The position numbers were made by a program, and so were the translations under genes. Positions 25,976-34,853 of a stretch of 64,000 nucleotides of DNA are shown here, in pieces. Source of the stretch: Dolomitihabitans soli (GTDB lineage: Bacteria; Actinomycetota; Actinomycetes; Streptosporangiales; Streptosporangiaceae). Position 1 is the stretch's first letter. Each line of letters starts with the position of its first letter. The stretch is taken from the NCBI RefSeq assembly GCF_022213955.1, contig NZ_JAKNTW010000011.1, positions 62,001 to 126,000 of the forward strand. Direction: 5' to 3'. The notes under the pieces were generated by a model that had not been told where the DNA came from, ran no database searches, and worked only from the letters and a program-made list of their open reading frames with translations.

Positions 25976-26626
25976 GTGACTACTCGGGTGCTGATCGCCG
26001 ACGATCAGGAACTGGTGCGGACGGGTTTCCGGATGATCCTGGACGCCCAGCCCGACATCGACGTGGTGGCGGCGGTGGCCGACGGGGCGCAGGCGGTGGA
26101 GCAGGCGCGGCGGCTGCGGCCGGACGTGTGCCTGCTCGACATCCGGATGCCCAGGCTCGACGGGCTGGAGGTCACCAGGATCCTCTCCGGGCCCGGGGTG
26201 CCCGATCCGCTGCGCGTGGTGATCGTGACCACCTTCGACCTCGACGAGTACGTCTACGGCGCGCTGCGGTCGGGGGCCTGCGGGTTCCTGCTCAAGGACA
26301 GCGGTCCCACGCTGCTGATCGAGGCGGTCAGGGCGGCCGCCGTGGGCGACGCCCTGGTCTCGCCATCGGTCACCGTCCGGCTCCTTGAGCACCTGGCGCA
26401 ACCGAGACGGTTCGGCGACCGGTCGCCCGGCGTCCCGCTCACCGAGCGGGAGCTCGACGTGGCCAGGCTGGTGGCCAGAGGGCGGACCAATCTGGAGGTG
26501 GCCGGCGAGCTGTTCGTCTCTCTTTCCACGGTGAAGACGCACCTCGGCAGCATCCAGGCGAAGCTCGGCGCGCGGAACCGGGTGGAGGTCGCGGCCTGGG
26601 CTTGGGAGTCGGGTGTCGTGAGCTGA
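25976..26626 (+). CDS. NarL/FixJ-family response regulator
   Basis: This is a two-component transcriptional regulator of 216 residues. The receiver (~3-120) has acidic residues in IADDQ, phospho-acceptor LLDIRMPRLDG (Asp ~54), T in VIVTTFD and K in FLLKDSGP. The LuxR-type HTH (~150-210) has LTERELDVARLVARGRTNLEVAGELFVSLSTVKTHL. The start is GTG 25976. The usual partner histidine kinase is not adjacent: a divergent ABC exporter lies on one side and a DUF4328 gene on the other. A similar transporter is often regulated by such a system, so it may control the exporter (inference). Confidence 0.88.
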   Translation: MTTRVLIADDQELVRTGFRMILDAQPDIDVVAAVADGAQAVEQARRLRPDVCLLDIRMPRLDGLEVTRILSGPGVPDPLRVVIVTTFDLDEYVYGALRSGACGFLLKDSGPTLLIEAVRAAAVGDALVSPSVTVRLLEHLAQPRRFGDRSPGVPLTERELDVARLVARGRTNLEVAGELFVSLSTVKTHLGSIQAKLGARNRVEVAAWAWESGVVS

Positions 26627-26694
26627 TTAGCGGAAGGGCTGAAGGGATAGAAGTAGGGACAAGGTCCTTCAGCGCATGCCGGGGGGAGAGAACC

Positions 26695-27405
26695 ATGCGC
26701 CTTGCCCCGCCACCACCGCGGAGGTCCGCCTCTGCCGTCTACGCGACACTCCTTGCCCAGCTCACCGCCATGACCGCCTTGGTGATCTTCGAGGCGGTCC
26801 GAGGAAGCCGGCTCGCCGTCGAGATCACCGCCCTGGGCGGCGACCCCGACTCTCCCCGCGCGCAGGCCGTCGTCGGAGCCGTGACGGTCTTCGCCATCCT
26901 CGTGCTGCTCACGATCACCACCACCTGCGCGGCCGCCGCCACCTACCTCACCTGGCTGGTGCGGGCCATCCAGGCCAACGACCCGTTCGCGCGCCCGGCG
27001 GGCGGCGTGGTCGCCGGCTGGTTCGTGCCCGTGGTCAACCTCGTCGCCCCGCCGCTCCTGGTCGACCGGGCCTGGCGGGACGCCGATCCACCCGCCGACC
27101 AGCGCCGCCGCTGGCTCGCGCTGTTGTCGGCCTGGTGGCTGTGCACGCTGGCGGCGCCGGTGCTGATCGCGCTGCGGGTGCCGGCGAGCGCGGAGTCCGC
27201 CCTCACCGGCCTCGGCCCGGCCGACCTGTCGATCGTGGCGCTGGCCGCCCTGCTCTGCGCGGCGACGGTCAGGGAGGTCACCCGCATCCAGGTGGTCAGC
27301 ACCCGCCCGCACCGCGCGACCGAGCACGCCGCGCGACGCCGTGGGGCCCTGCCGTCACCGGCCTCCCCTATGGTCGCCATCAGGGCCAGGGCCGCCGGAG
27401 ACTAG
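26695..27405 (+). CDS. DUF4328-like membrane protein
   Basis: This 236-residue protein has about five membrane segments, near residues 15-35, 55-85, 100-125, 140-165 and 175-195. WFVPVVNLVAPPLLVDRAWRDAD is the recognisable DUF4328 core. Its function is unknown. Cytosolic ends are Arg-rich, and the tail after 200 is polar. ATG 26695 has GGGGGGAGAG 3-4 nt upstream. Its stop is 18 bp from the opposing oligopeptide-type ABC ATPase stop. Confidence 0.7.
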   Translation: MRLAPPPPRRSASAVYATLLAQLTAMTALVIFEAVRGSRLAVEITALGGDPDSPRAQAVVGAVTVFAILVLLTITTTCAAAATYLTWLVRAIQANDPFARPAGGVVAGWFVPVVNLVAPPLLVDRAWRDADPPADQRRRWLALLSAWWLCTLAAPVLIALRVPASAESALTGLGPADLSIVALAALLCAATVREVTRIQVVSTRPHRATEHAARRRGALPSPASPMVAIRARAAGD

Positions 27406-27423
27406 CCGGGAGCGCTCCTGTTC

Positions 27424-28458
27424 TCAGGACCCGGCGGCCGCCTCCTGGAGCGGGAAGTGACACGCGGCCGCGTGCGGCGACTCGTCGCCTGCCTGCTCCA
27501 GCGGCGGCACCTCCTGGGCGCAGACGTCGCGAGCCTGCCAGCAGCGGGTCCGGAACCGGCACCCCGACGGCGGGTCGAGCGGGGAGGGCACCTCGCCCTT
27601 GAGCAGGATCCGCTCGCGCCGCACTCCCGCGGTGACGTCGAGCACCGGCGCCGCGGACATCAGCGCGGCGGTGTAGGGATGACGCGGATGATCGAACACC
27701 TGCTTCGTCGGCCCCGTCTCGACGATCTTGCCGAGGTACATGACCGCGACGCGGTCGGCGAGGTGGCGGACGACGGACAGGTCATGGGAGATGAACACGT
27801 ACGACACGCCCAGCCTGGCCTGCAGGTCGGTGAGGAGGTTGAGCACCTGCGCCTGGACCGACAGGTCGAGCGCCGACACGGGCTCGTCGCACACGATGAC
27901 GTCCGGTTCGAGGGCCAGCGCACGGGCGATCCCCAGCCGCTGACGCTGGCCGCCGGAGAACTCCTGCGGGAAACGACGGCCGTCTCTCCCGCGCAGCCCC
28001 ACCATCTCAAGGAGTTCGGCCACCCGCTTGCCGCGCTCCTTCGCCGGCACCATGTCACGGTGCGTCCGCCACGGCTCGGCGACGATGTCCTCGGCGCACA
28101 GCCGGGCGTTCAGTGACGCGAACGGATCCTGGAACACCATCTGGACCCGGCGACGCCACCGGAGCAGTTCCTTGCCGCGCAGCGCGAACGGGTCCCTGCC
28201 CTCGAACCTGACCTGGCCCTGGTCCGGGCGCTCCAGCATGAGCAGGACCCGGGCGAGGGTCGACTTGCCGCAGCCGGACTCCCCGACCAGGCCCAGCGTC
28301 TCGCCGTGCCCGAGCCGCAGGTCGACTCCGTCGAGCGCGCGCAGGCGGTTGCGGCCGGAGGGGCCGCGGGCCACGTGGAACGTCTTGGTCAGCCCTGTCA
28401 CGTCCAGCAGGGGAACGGCCGTCTCCTCGGCGAGCGGCGGCGCGGCAGGCTCAGTCAT
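27424..28458 (-). CDS. oppF: Oligopeptide/dipeptide ABC importer ATPase, OppF-type
   Basis: This is the second ATPase of the importer, 344 residues. Walker A is GESGCGKSTLA (~61), signature FSGGQRQRLGIARALAL (~165) and Walker B VIVCDEPVSALD (~185). The C-terminal oligopeptide-ABC extension carries a conserved Cys motif (CRFRTRCWQARDVC), which may hold an Fe-S cluster in related ATPases. It overlaps the OppD-type gene by 8 bp and ends the kdgD-opp gene run. Confidence 0.9.
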   Translation of the reverse strand: MTEPAAPPLAEETAVPLLDVTGLTKTFHVARGPSGRNRLRALDGVDLRLGHGETLGLVGESGCGKSTLARVLLMLERPDQGQVRFEGRDPFALRGKELLRWRRRVQMVFQDPFASLNARLCAEDIVAEPWRTHRDMVPAKERGKRVAELLEMVGLRGRDGRRFPQEFSGGQRQRLGIARALALEPDVIVCDEPVSALDLSVQAQVLNLLTDLQARLGVSYVFISHDLSVVRHLADRVAVMYLGKIVETGPTKQVFDHPRHPYTAALMSAAPVLDVTAGVRRERILLKGEVPSPLDPPSGCRFRTRCWQARDVCAQEVPPLEQAGDESPHAAACHFPLQEAAAGS

Positions 28459-29455
28459 GGCTCAGCTCCCTCCAGTGGTGGCACGCGGACAGGCGTTTCG
28501 GCCCGGCCTCGACGAGGACCGGGCGCTGCTCCGCACACACGTCCCGGGCGATCGGGCAACGCGCGCGGAAGGCGCAGCCCGAGGGCACCGAGTGCAGGTC
28601 GGGCGGACTGCCTGGGATGGACTTCAGGATGGTGCCGCGCGCCACGTCGGCCGGCACCGAGTCGATCAGCCCGCGGGTGTACGGGTGGTGCGGCCGGGAG
28701 AACACGTCCGCCACCCGGCCGGTCTCGACGATGGCGCCCGCGTACATGACGGCCACGTGGTCGGCCTGCTCGGCCACGACCGCGAGGTCGTGGGTGATCA
28801 GGATCAGCGCCGTCTGCTGCTCGGTGCGCAGCTCGCGCAGCAGTTCCATGATCTGGGCCTGCACGGTGACGTCGAGGGCGGTGGTGGGTTCGTCGGCGAG
28901 CAGCACCTTGGGCTGGAGCGCCACCGCCAGCGCGATGAGCAGCCGCTGGCGCATGCCGCCGGAGAACTGGTGCGGATAGGCGCGGACGCGGGCGGCCGGC
29001 TCGGGGATACCGACCCGTTCCATCAGCTCGACGGCCCGTTTCCGCGCGGCGCGGCGGGACAGGCGCTGGTGGATCCGGAACGGCTCGGCGAGCTGGGCGC
29101 CGACCGTCTGGACGGGGTTCAGCGCGGTGAGCGCGTCCTGGAACACGATGGACAGGCCGGGCCCGGCCAGCCGCCGGCGCTGCGCCGGTGACAGGGTGAG
29201 GAGGTCGGTCCCGTCCAGCCGTACGGCGCCGCCCGCCACGTGGGCCACCGGGTCGAGGAGGCCGACGACGGCCTGCGCCGTCATGCTCTTGCCACAGCCC
29301 GACTCGCCCAGGAGCGCAAGCGTCTCACCGGAGCGGACGGAGAAGCTGACCTCGCGTACGGCGCGGACCGTCCCCGCGGGGGTCCGGATGTCGACCGCCA
29401 GCCGATCCACCTCCAGCACCGGACGGCCGGGCTCCGTGTCGTTTCGCTCGCTCAC
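28451..29455 (-). CDS. oppD: Oligopeptide/dipeptide ABC importer ATPase, OppD-type
   Basis: This is the first ATPase of the importer, 334 residues from GTG 29455. Walker A is LLGESGCGKSMTA (~46), signature FSGGMRQRLLIALAVAL (~160) and Walker B VLLADEPTTALDVT (~180). A C-terminal CAFRARCPIARDVC motif pairs with that of OppF. The stop and start of its neighbours overlap (oppC stop overlaps its GTG). Confidence 0.9.
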   Translation of the reverse strand: MSERNDTEPGRPVLEVDRLAVDIRTPAGTVRAVREVSFSVRSGETLALLGESGCGKSMTAQAVVGLLDPVAHVAGGAVRLDGTDLLTLSPAQRRRLAGPGLSIVFQDALTALNPVQTVGAQLAEPFRIHQRLSRRAARKRAVELMERVGIPEPAARVRAYPHQFSGGMRQRLLIALAVALQPKVLLADEPTTALDVTVQAQIMELLRELRTEQQTALILITHDLAVVAEQADHVAVMYAGAIVETGRVADVFSRPHHPYTRGLIDSVPADVARGTILKSIPGSPPDLHSVPSGCAFRARCPIARDVCAEQRPVLVEAGPKRLSACHHWRELSHD

Positions 29456-30423
29456 GGCCGTACCTCCTTGACCAGGGCCTTGTTCGCGCGGCGGGAGCGG
29501 GGCAGGGTGAGCCGCCACCGCTGGCCGGGGTCCATGGCCAGACGTGCCCAGGACGCGAGGACGGTCGCCGAGACGGTGGTCACCACGATGGCGAGCCCCG
29601 GGAAGACGGCGATCCACCAGGCGCTCTGCAGCACCTGCCGGCCCTGGGCGACCATCAGGCCCCAGCTCATGTCGGGCGGCTGGATGCCGATGCCCAGGAA
29701 GCTCAGCGACGATTCGGTCAGCATCACGAAACAGAAGTCCAGGGACGCGACGGTGAACAGGGTGGGCAGCACGGTCGGCGCCACGTGCCTGCCGATGATC
29801 GCCCAGCTTCTGGTGCCGAACGTCCGCGCCGCGTCGACGAACAGCCGGCTCTGCAGCTCGGCCGACTCCGCCCGCGCGGCCCGCAGGTAGATCGGGATTC
29901 TGGCGATCGCCAGGACCAGGATGATGTTCGCGGCGCTGGGCGAGAAGACGTACAGCACGACCACGGCCAGCAGCAGCGCGGGGAAGCTGAGGATGACGTC
30001 GGCGACGCGCATCGAGATGTTCTCCCGCCACCCCCGGTGGAAGCCCGCCCACATGCCCCAGATCGACCCGACGACGAGGGAGATCACCACCGCCGGGAGC
30101 GCGACGGAGAGCGTCGTACGGCTCGCCACGACGAGCCTGGCGAGCACGCTGCGCCCGAGCGAGTCGCTGCCGAGCAGGAACGCCCAGCCGTCGTCGAGGC
30201 TGAACGGCGGCCGGTTGACCGCGCGCAGGTTCTGCCGGGTGGCCAGATCGCCGAACAGCATCGGCCCCACCAGGGCGGCGGCGCCCACGAACAGCAGGAT
30301 CACCACCGCCAGGCAGGCGAAGCGGTCCCGCAGCAGCAGCCGCCACCAGGTGGCCCGCCGAATGGCGGGCCCCGGGTCGGGAGCGTCGGCCGGGCTGTCC
30401 AGCCCGGCCCGAGTCGTGGACAT
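29452..30423 (-). CDS. oppC: Oligopeptide/dipeptide ABC importer permease, OppC/DppC-type
   Basis: This inner-membrane permease has 323 residues. An N-terminal hydrophobic helix (CLAVVILLFVGAAALVGPML) precedes a long periplasm-facing segment. The BPD-transporter domain (~100-310) has an EAA-like loop, AARAESAELQSRLFVDAARTFG. ATG 30423 has GGAGA 5 nt upstream. An in-frame GTG at 30441 overlaps the oppB stop (GTGA) and is an alternative start. Confidence 0.88.
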   Translation of the reverse strand: MSTTRAGLDSPADAPDPGPAIRRATWWRLLLRDRFACLAVVILLFVGAAALVGPMLFGDLATRQNLRAVNRPPFSLDDGWAFLLGSDSLGRSVLARLVVASRTTLSVALPAVVISLVVGSIWGMWAGFHRGWRENISMRVADVILSFPALLLAVVVLYVFSPSAANIILVLAIARIPIYLRAARAESAELQSRLFVDAARTFGTRSWAIIGRHVAPTVLPTLFTVASLDFCFVMLTESSLSFLGIGIQPPDMSWGLMVAQGRQVLQSAWWIAVFPGLAIVVTTVSATVLASWARLAMDPGQRWRLTLPRSRRANKALVKEVRP

Positions 30424-30437
30424 GGGGTCTCCGTTGG

Positions 30438-31364
30438 TCACGTCGTCACGCCCTGGCGGACCCGGGAGTCCAGGAGCGCGTAACAGGCGTCGATGACGAT
30501 GTTGAGCGCGAAGATGGTGATCGCCGTCACCAGGACCGCGGCCTGCAGCACCGCGAAGTCGCGCTGCAGAATCGAGGTGATCATCAGCTTGCCGATGCCC
30601 GGCCAGCCGAAGATGGTCTCGACGACCACGGCCCCGTTGACCAGTCCGACCGTGAGGTCGCCGGCCACCGTCAGCGCCGGTGGCGCGGCGTTGCGCAGGG
30701 CGTGGCCGAAGACCACGCGCACCTCTCCCGCGCCCTTGCTCCGGGCGACCTTGATGTACGGCGCGGACAGCGCCGTGACCATCGCCCCGCGCACCACCTG
30801 CACGAGCACGCCGAACGGCCGGATCAGCAACGTGAGCACCGGCAGCACCCACGCCGCCGCGCCCTCCGTGCCCGAGGTGGGCAGCCAGCCGAGGGCCACG
30901 GCGAAGACCAGGACGCCCATGATGGCGAACCAGAAGTCCGGCATGCTCGCCGCGGTCGTCGAGGTGAAGCTGGCCACCCGGTCCGCCACGGAGTTCGGGC
31001 GGTAGGCCGCCCAGCTTCCGACGACGACCGCACCGAGGATCGCCAGGATCATCGTGGCCCCCGCCAGCTGCAGCGTCGCCGGGAAGGCCCGCAGCACGGC
31101 GTCGGCGGCGGGCTCGGCGGTCCGCAGCGACTCGCCGAAGTCCAGCCGGAACACCTGGGTCAGGTAATCACCGAACTGGACGAACAACGGCTGGTCGAAC
31201 CCGTGCCGGGCGGCGAACTCCGCCCGCATCTCCGGAGTGGCGCTGAGGGGCAGGTAGAGATTCCCCGGATCGCCGGTGAGGCGTGCCAGACAGAACACTC
31301 CGAGGATCACGACGACCAGCGGGAGCGCACTGGACGCGATGCGACGCCGCAGGAAGGTCAGCAC
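30438..31364 (-). CDS. oppB: Oligopeptide/dipeptide ABC importer permease, OppB/DppB-type
   Basis: This permease has 308 residues. The first helix is ALPLVVVILGVFCLARL. The DppB pattern GDPGNLYLPLSATPEMRAE and the C-terminal permease domain with MVTALSAPYIKVARSKGAGE follow. GTG 31364 is preceded by GGGGAG 7 nt away. The stop overlaps the oppC GTG candidate. Confidence 0.9.
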   Translation of the reverse strand: MLTFLRRRIASSALPLVVVILGVFCLARLTGDPGNLYLPLSATPEMRAEFAARHGFDQPLFVQFGDYLTQVFRLDFGESLRTAEPAADAVLRAFPATLQLAGATMILAILGAVVVGSWAAYRPNSVADRVASFTSTTAASMPDFWFAIMGVLVFAVALGWLPTSGTEGAAAWVLPVLTLLIRPFGVLVQVVRGAMVTALSAPYIKVARSKGAGEVRVVFGHALRNAAPPALTVAGDLTVGLVNGAVVVETIFGWPGIGKLMITSILQRDFAVLQAAVLVTAITIFALNIVIDACYALLDSRVRQGVTT

Positions 31365-31375
31365 TCGTGCTCCCC

Positions 31376-32944
31376 TCAGCCGGCCGGGTGCAGGTCGGCG
31401 AGACGCATCTCGTCATTCGTGGCGGCGTTGGGCTTGTAGGTGACCTTCTTCGACAGGCCGAGGATGCCCGTCATGTGGGCGATGACCGCGTCCCGCACCA
31501 CGTCCTTGTTCTGGTACTCCAGGGCCTTGGCGAACGCCGTCTGGCGCTCCTCGCCCGAGGCCTGCTCGGCGTCGCCGATCAGGTCGTCCAGTTCGGCGGT
31601 GCCGTAGCTGCTCTGCGCGCCCTTGCTGCCGTAGATCTGGCCCATCGTGAAGGCCGCGTCGCCCGCCTGGTTGCCGTGCTGGGCCTGCAGCAGGGTGGGG
31701 CCGAGGTTCTTGGGGAACGGGGCCAGCAGGTACTCCAGCCAGGCGTTCACGTCGAGCATCTCGATCTTCACCGAGAGCCCGGCCTCGATCAGCGAGTTCT
31801 GCACGACCTCCATCGCCTCGGCGGCCTTGGGGTAGATCCCGTTCCGTCCGATGATCTTGATGGTGGTGTCCGTGGGGACGCCGTCGGCCTTGGCCTCCGC
31901 GATCAGCTTCTTGGCCTGCGCCATGTCGTACGGCCAGGGCTGGATGGCGGAGCTGTGCCCGGTCACGCCTTCGGGCACGAGCTGGCCCGCCGGCTTGCCG
32001 AGCCCGGCGAAGACCGAGGCGACGAGCCCGTCCCTGTCGATGGCGCTGTTGATCGCCTGGCGCACGCGGATGTCGTCGAGCGGCGGCTTGGTGGCGTCGA
32101 TGCGCAGGTAGGAGGTCTCGTTGTTGGGGAACTGCACGGCGGCGTCGCCGACGCCGTCCTCGGCGGCGAGGCCGACGGCGACGTCCGCCTCGTCACTCTT
32201 GATCATGGCCGCGCGGATGCTGCCCTCGGCGCGCCAGACGTACTCCGCCGCGGCGAAGTCCGGCGCCTTGCCCCAGTACCCGGCGAACCGGTCCAGGCGC
32301 AGGCTGCGGCCGGTGTCCCACTTCGCGATCTTGTACGGGCCGGTGCCGACGGGCTCGCGGACCTTGCCCGTGGTGCTGGTGGTGGTCGGCACGATCTCGA
32401 CGAAGGACAGCCGCAGCGGGAGGATCGGGTCCGGCTTGGCCGTCTTCACCTTGAGCGTCGAGGCGTCCACGACCGTCGCCGTGAGCTCGATGCCGCCGAA
32501 GACGTAGCCGTCGACATTGCAGTCGATCTTGGAGCCGACGGTGCGGTCGATGGAGAACGCGGCCGCCTTGGCGTCGAACGCGGTGTCGTCGTGGAACTTC
32601 ACGCCCTCGCGCAGGGTGAAGGTCCATTCGGTCGGCGAGTCCTGGTTCCACTTGGTCGCCAGCGCGGGCTGGAGCTGACCGGTGCCCGGGTCCCGCTCGG
32701 TGAGCGCCTCGGTGATGTTGGCCCTGGTGACGCGCCCGGTCGCGGTGAGGGAGGCGTCGCACGGCTCCAGCGTCGGAGGCTCCTCGGGCAGCACGACGCG
32801 GACGGTGTTCGCCGCGCCGGACGAGGCTTCGGGGCCGCTGTTCGCGACCGAGCAGGCGCCGGCCGACAGCATGGCGGCGAGTGCCAGGAGGGCGGTGGCC
32901 ACCCGGCGGCGGGGGGTGGCGGACGCTCGTGGTGTAGTGATCAT
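31376..32944 (-). CDS. oppA: Extracellular solute-binding lipoprotein, oligopeptide family 5
   Basis: This is the substrate-binding component of the importer, 522 residues. The N-terminus RRRVATALLALAAMLSAGAC is a lipoprotein signal with the cleavage Cys ~31 (lipobox weak, AGAC). Mature protein follows the SBP_bac_5 fold: VRVVLPEEPPTLEPCDASLTA, EGVKFHDDTAFDAKAAAFSID and PLDDIRVRQAINSAIDRDGL. ATG 32944 has GGAGG 4 nt upstream. Being next to kdgD suggests a sugar-acid or conjugate ligand rather than a peptide (inference). Confidence 0.9.
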   Translation of the reverse strand: MITTPRASATPRRRVATALLALAAMLSAGACSVANSGPEASSGAANTVRVVLPEEPPTLEPCDASLTATGRVTRANITEALTERDPGTGQLQPALATKWNQDSPTEWTFTLREGVKFHDDTAFDAKAAAFSIDRTVGSKIDCNVDGYVFGGIELTATVVDASTLKVKTAKPDPILPLRLSFVEIVPTTTSTTGKVREPVGTGPYKIAKWDTGRSLRLDRFAGYWGKAPDFAAAEYVWRAEGSIRAAMIKSDEADVAVGLAAEDGVGDAAVQFPNNETSYLRIDATKPPLDDIRVRQAINSAIDRDGLVASVFAGLGKPAGQLVPEGVTGHSSAIQPWPYDMAQAKKLIAEAKADGVPTDTTIKIIGRNGIYPKAAEAMEVVQNSLIEAGLSVKIEMLDVNAWLEYLLAPFPKNLGPTLLQAQHGNQAGDAAFTMGQIYGSKGAQSSYGTAELDDLIGDAEQASGEERQTAFAKALEYQNKDVVRDAVIAHMTGILGLSKKVTYKPNAATNDEMRLADLHPAG

Positions 32945-32983
32945 GGTTCCTCCGAAACAGCCTGTCTCTGGACAGGCCGCGGG

Positions 32984-33916
32984 CTATGCGACAGGCGTCG
33001 CGTTGATGGCGGCGAGGCCGCGGTCGATGATGCGGGCGAGCTGCTCGCGGTGTTCCGGGGTGACCTCCGCCAGCGGCGGCCGGACGGGCCCGGCGGAGCG
33101 GCCGCGGATGTCCAGGCCGGCCTTGACGAGGGAGACCGCGTAGCCGGGGGTCGTCTGGCGCAGCTCGGCGAACGGGGCGTAGAACTCGCGCAGCAGAAGT
33201 TCCTGAGTCGCGCTGTCACCGTTCTCGAACGCCTGGAAGAACGCGACGGCGACCTCCGGAAGGAAGGCCAGCGCCGCCGACGAGTAGGCGCGGGCACCGA
33301 GACCGGCGTAGGAGCGGGCGAAGACCTCGGCGGTGGGCATGCCGTTCAGCAGGGGGAGCCGTCCGGCGGTGGCGGTGCCGATGAGCTGGAGCAGCTCCAT
33401 GTCGCCGTGCCCGTCCTTCAGCGCGACGATGTTGGGCACCTCGGCGAGCTCGGCCACCGCCGCCGGGGAGAAGATCGCGGTGCCGCGCTGGTAGAGGATC
33501 ACGTCCAGATCCGTGGCGGCGGCCACCTCCCGGTAGTGGGACACGAGCCCGGCCGGCGGGCCGACCTGCAGGTACGGCGGAAGCGCCAGCAGGCCGTCCG
33601 CTCCGGCGGCCTGGGCGGCACGGGCGAACTCCGCGGCCGTCCGCGTGCCGCCGCCGACCCCGGCGAGCACAGGGGCCGCTCCGGCGACGTGCTCGGCGGC
33701 GGCGGCGACCACCGTCCGGTGCTCGGTGGCCGTCAGCGACGCCAGCTCCCCGGTCCCGCACGCGACGAAGAGCGCGCTGGGCTTCGCGGCGAGCACGTCG
33801 GTGAGGTGGGCCCGGAAACGGGGCAGGTCCACGTCCCCCGCCGCCGTGAAGGGCGTGACCGGGAAGGCAAGCAGACCGGACAGCGAACTGGCGACTCGCT
33901 CAGCGGTGGGGGGCAT
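32984..33916 (-). CDS. kdgD: 5-dehydro-4-deoxyglucarate dehydratase (DapA superfamily)
   Basis: This lyase likely converts 5-dehydro-4-deoxyglucarate to alpha-ketoglutarate semialdehyde, in D-glucarate/galactarate breakdown. It has 310 residues and a TIM barrel. Key motifs are GLLAFPVTPF, CGTGELASLT (phosphate/carboxylate loop), YQRGTAIF (catalytic Tyr) and VALKDGHGDMELL (Schiff-base Lys). These features separate it from DapA. Start ATG 33916 is preceded in-frame by TTG 33919; GAGG lies 7-10 nt upstream. It is the first gene of the run leading into the importer. Confidence 0.85.
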   Translation of the reverse strand: MPPTAERVASSLSGLLAFPVTPFTAAGDVDLPRFRAHLTDVLAAKPSALFVACGTGELASLTATEHRTVVAAAAEHVAGAAPVLAGVGGGTRTAAEFARAAQAAGADGLLALPPYLQVGPPAGLVSHYREVAAATDLDVILYQRGTAIFSPAAVAELAEVPNIVALKDGHGDMELLQLIGTATAGRLPLLNGMPTAEVFARSYAGLGARAYSSAALAFLPEVAVAFFQAFENGDSATQELLLREFYAPFAELRQTTPGYAVSLVKAGLDIRGRSAGPVRPPLAEVTPEHREQLARIIDRGLAAINATPVA

Positions 33917-33931
33917 CAACAGTAAACCTCT

Positions 33932-33949
33932 TGTCTACATATGGAGACA
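33932..33949. promoter_or_regulatory. Palindromic operator, likely IclR-family site
   Basis: TGTCTACATATGGAGACA is an 18-bp inverted repeat with the form TGTCT-n-CATATG-n-AGACA. It is 15 bp upstream of kdgD and 61 bp upstream of the divergent IclR gene. Confidence 0.6.
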
Positions 33950-34010
33950 GTATCTATACTTGTAGCCGAGACATTAAATTGGTGTTTCCACAAACGTCAA
34001 GAGGTGGTCG

Positions 34011-34799
34011 ATGACGCGTCCCGTCATCCCGGACCCGTCAGCTCAAACCGCCGATGCCGGCGGAGGCGTCCGCAGCGTGAAATCGGCCGAGCGGACCATC
34101 GCGGTGCTCGAATACCTCAGCTCCATCGAGAAGCCGTGCTCGCTGCGCGAGGTGGCCACCACCCTGGGCCTCCCCCGGGCCAGTGGTTACGCACTGCTCA
34201 CCACGCTGGTGAACACGGGCTGGGTCGAGACCGACGGCCTCGGCCGTTATCGGATCGGCATCCGCGCGCTCCGCGCCGGGGCATCGTACGTCGAGCGGGA
34301 CGACGTGGTCCAGCGGGCACAGCCGGTGATGAACGAGCTGAACGACACGCTCGGCGAGACCGTGCATCTGGCGCGCCTCGACGGCGCGGAGGTCGTCTAC
34401 CTGGCCACCAACATCTCCCGGCACTCCCTCGCCGTCGTCTCCCGGCCCGGCCGGCGCCTGCCGTCCTGGGCGACCGGGCTCGGCAAGGCGATCCTCGCCG
34501 GGCGCCCCTGGGAGGAGGTCGACGAGCTTCTGCCGGAGACCCTGGAGCCGCGCACCGTCAACACCATCACCGACCGGGCGGCGTTACGCGCCGAACTTCA
34601 GGAGATCCGGCACCGGGGCCACTCCGTCGACGAACAGGAGTCGACCCTCGGCCTGCGTTGCTTCGCCGTCGCCCTCACCTTCGGACCCGTCCCCAACGAG
34701 GCCCTCAGCTGCTCCATCCCCATCGTCCGCCTCGACCCCGACCGTGAAGAGGTGATCGTGGCCGCCCTGCTCCAGGCCCGGGCGCGCATCGTCCGCTGA
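34011..34799 (+). CDS. IclR-family transcriptional regulator
   Basis: This is a 262-residue regulator. The winged HTH (~28-90) has KSAERTIAVLEYLSSIEKPCSLREVATTLGLPRASGYALL. The effector domain (~100-260) has DTLGETVHLARLDGAEVVYLA and PSWATGLGKAILAG. ATG 34011 is preceded by AGAGGTGG. Divergent orientation to kdgD-opp with a shared palindrome makes it the probable local repressor or activator responding to the sugar acid. Confidence 0.9.
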   Translation: MTRPVIPDPSAQTADAGGGVRSVKSAERTIAVLEYLSSIEKPCSLREVATTLGLPRASGYALLTTLVNTGWVETDGLGRYRIGIRALRAGASYVERDDVVQRAQPVMNELNDTLGETVHLARLDGAEVVYLATNISRHSLAVVSRPGRRLPSWATGLGKAILAGRPWEEVDELLPETLEPRTVNTITDRAALRAELQEIRHRGHSVDEQESTLGLRCFAVALTFGPVPNEALSCSIPIVRLDPDREEVIVAALLQARARIVR

Positions 34800-34817
34800 C
34801 CGAATCCCGGCCGCGAG

Positions 34818-34842
34818 CCCGGTCCGCGCAGAGGGGACCGGG
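34818..34842. terminator. Hairpin between convergent IclR and dnaE2 stops
   Basis: CCCGGTCC and GGACCGGG form an 8-bp perfect stem with a 9-nt loop in the 54-bp gap. There is no U-tract. It may serve both genes. Confidence 0.4.
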
Positions 34843-34853
34843 GCCGCCGGAGG

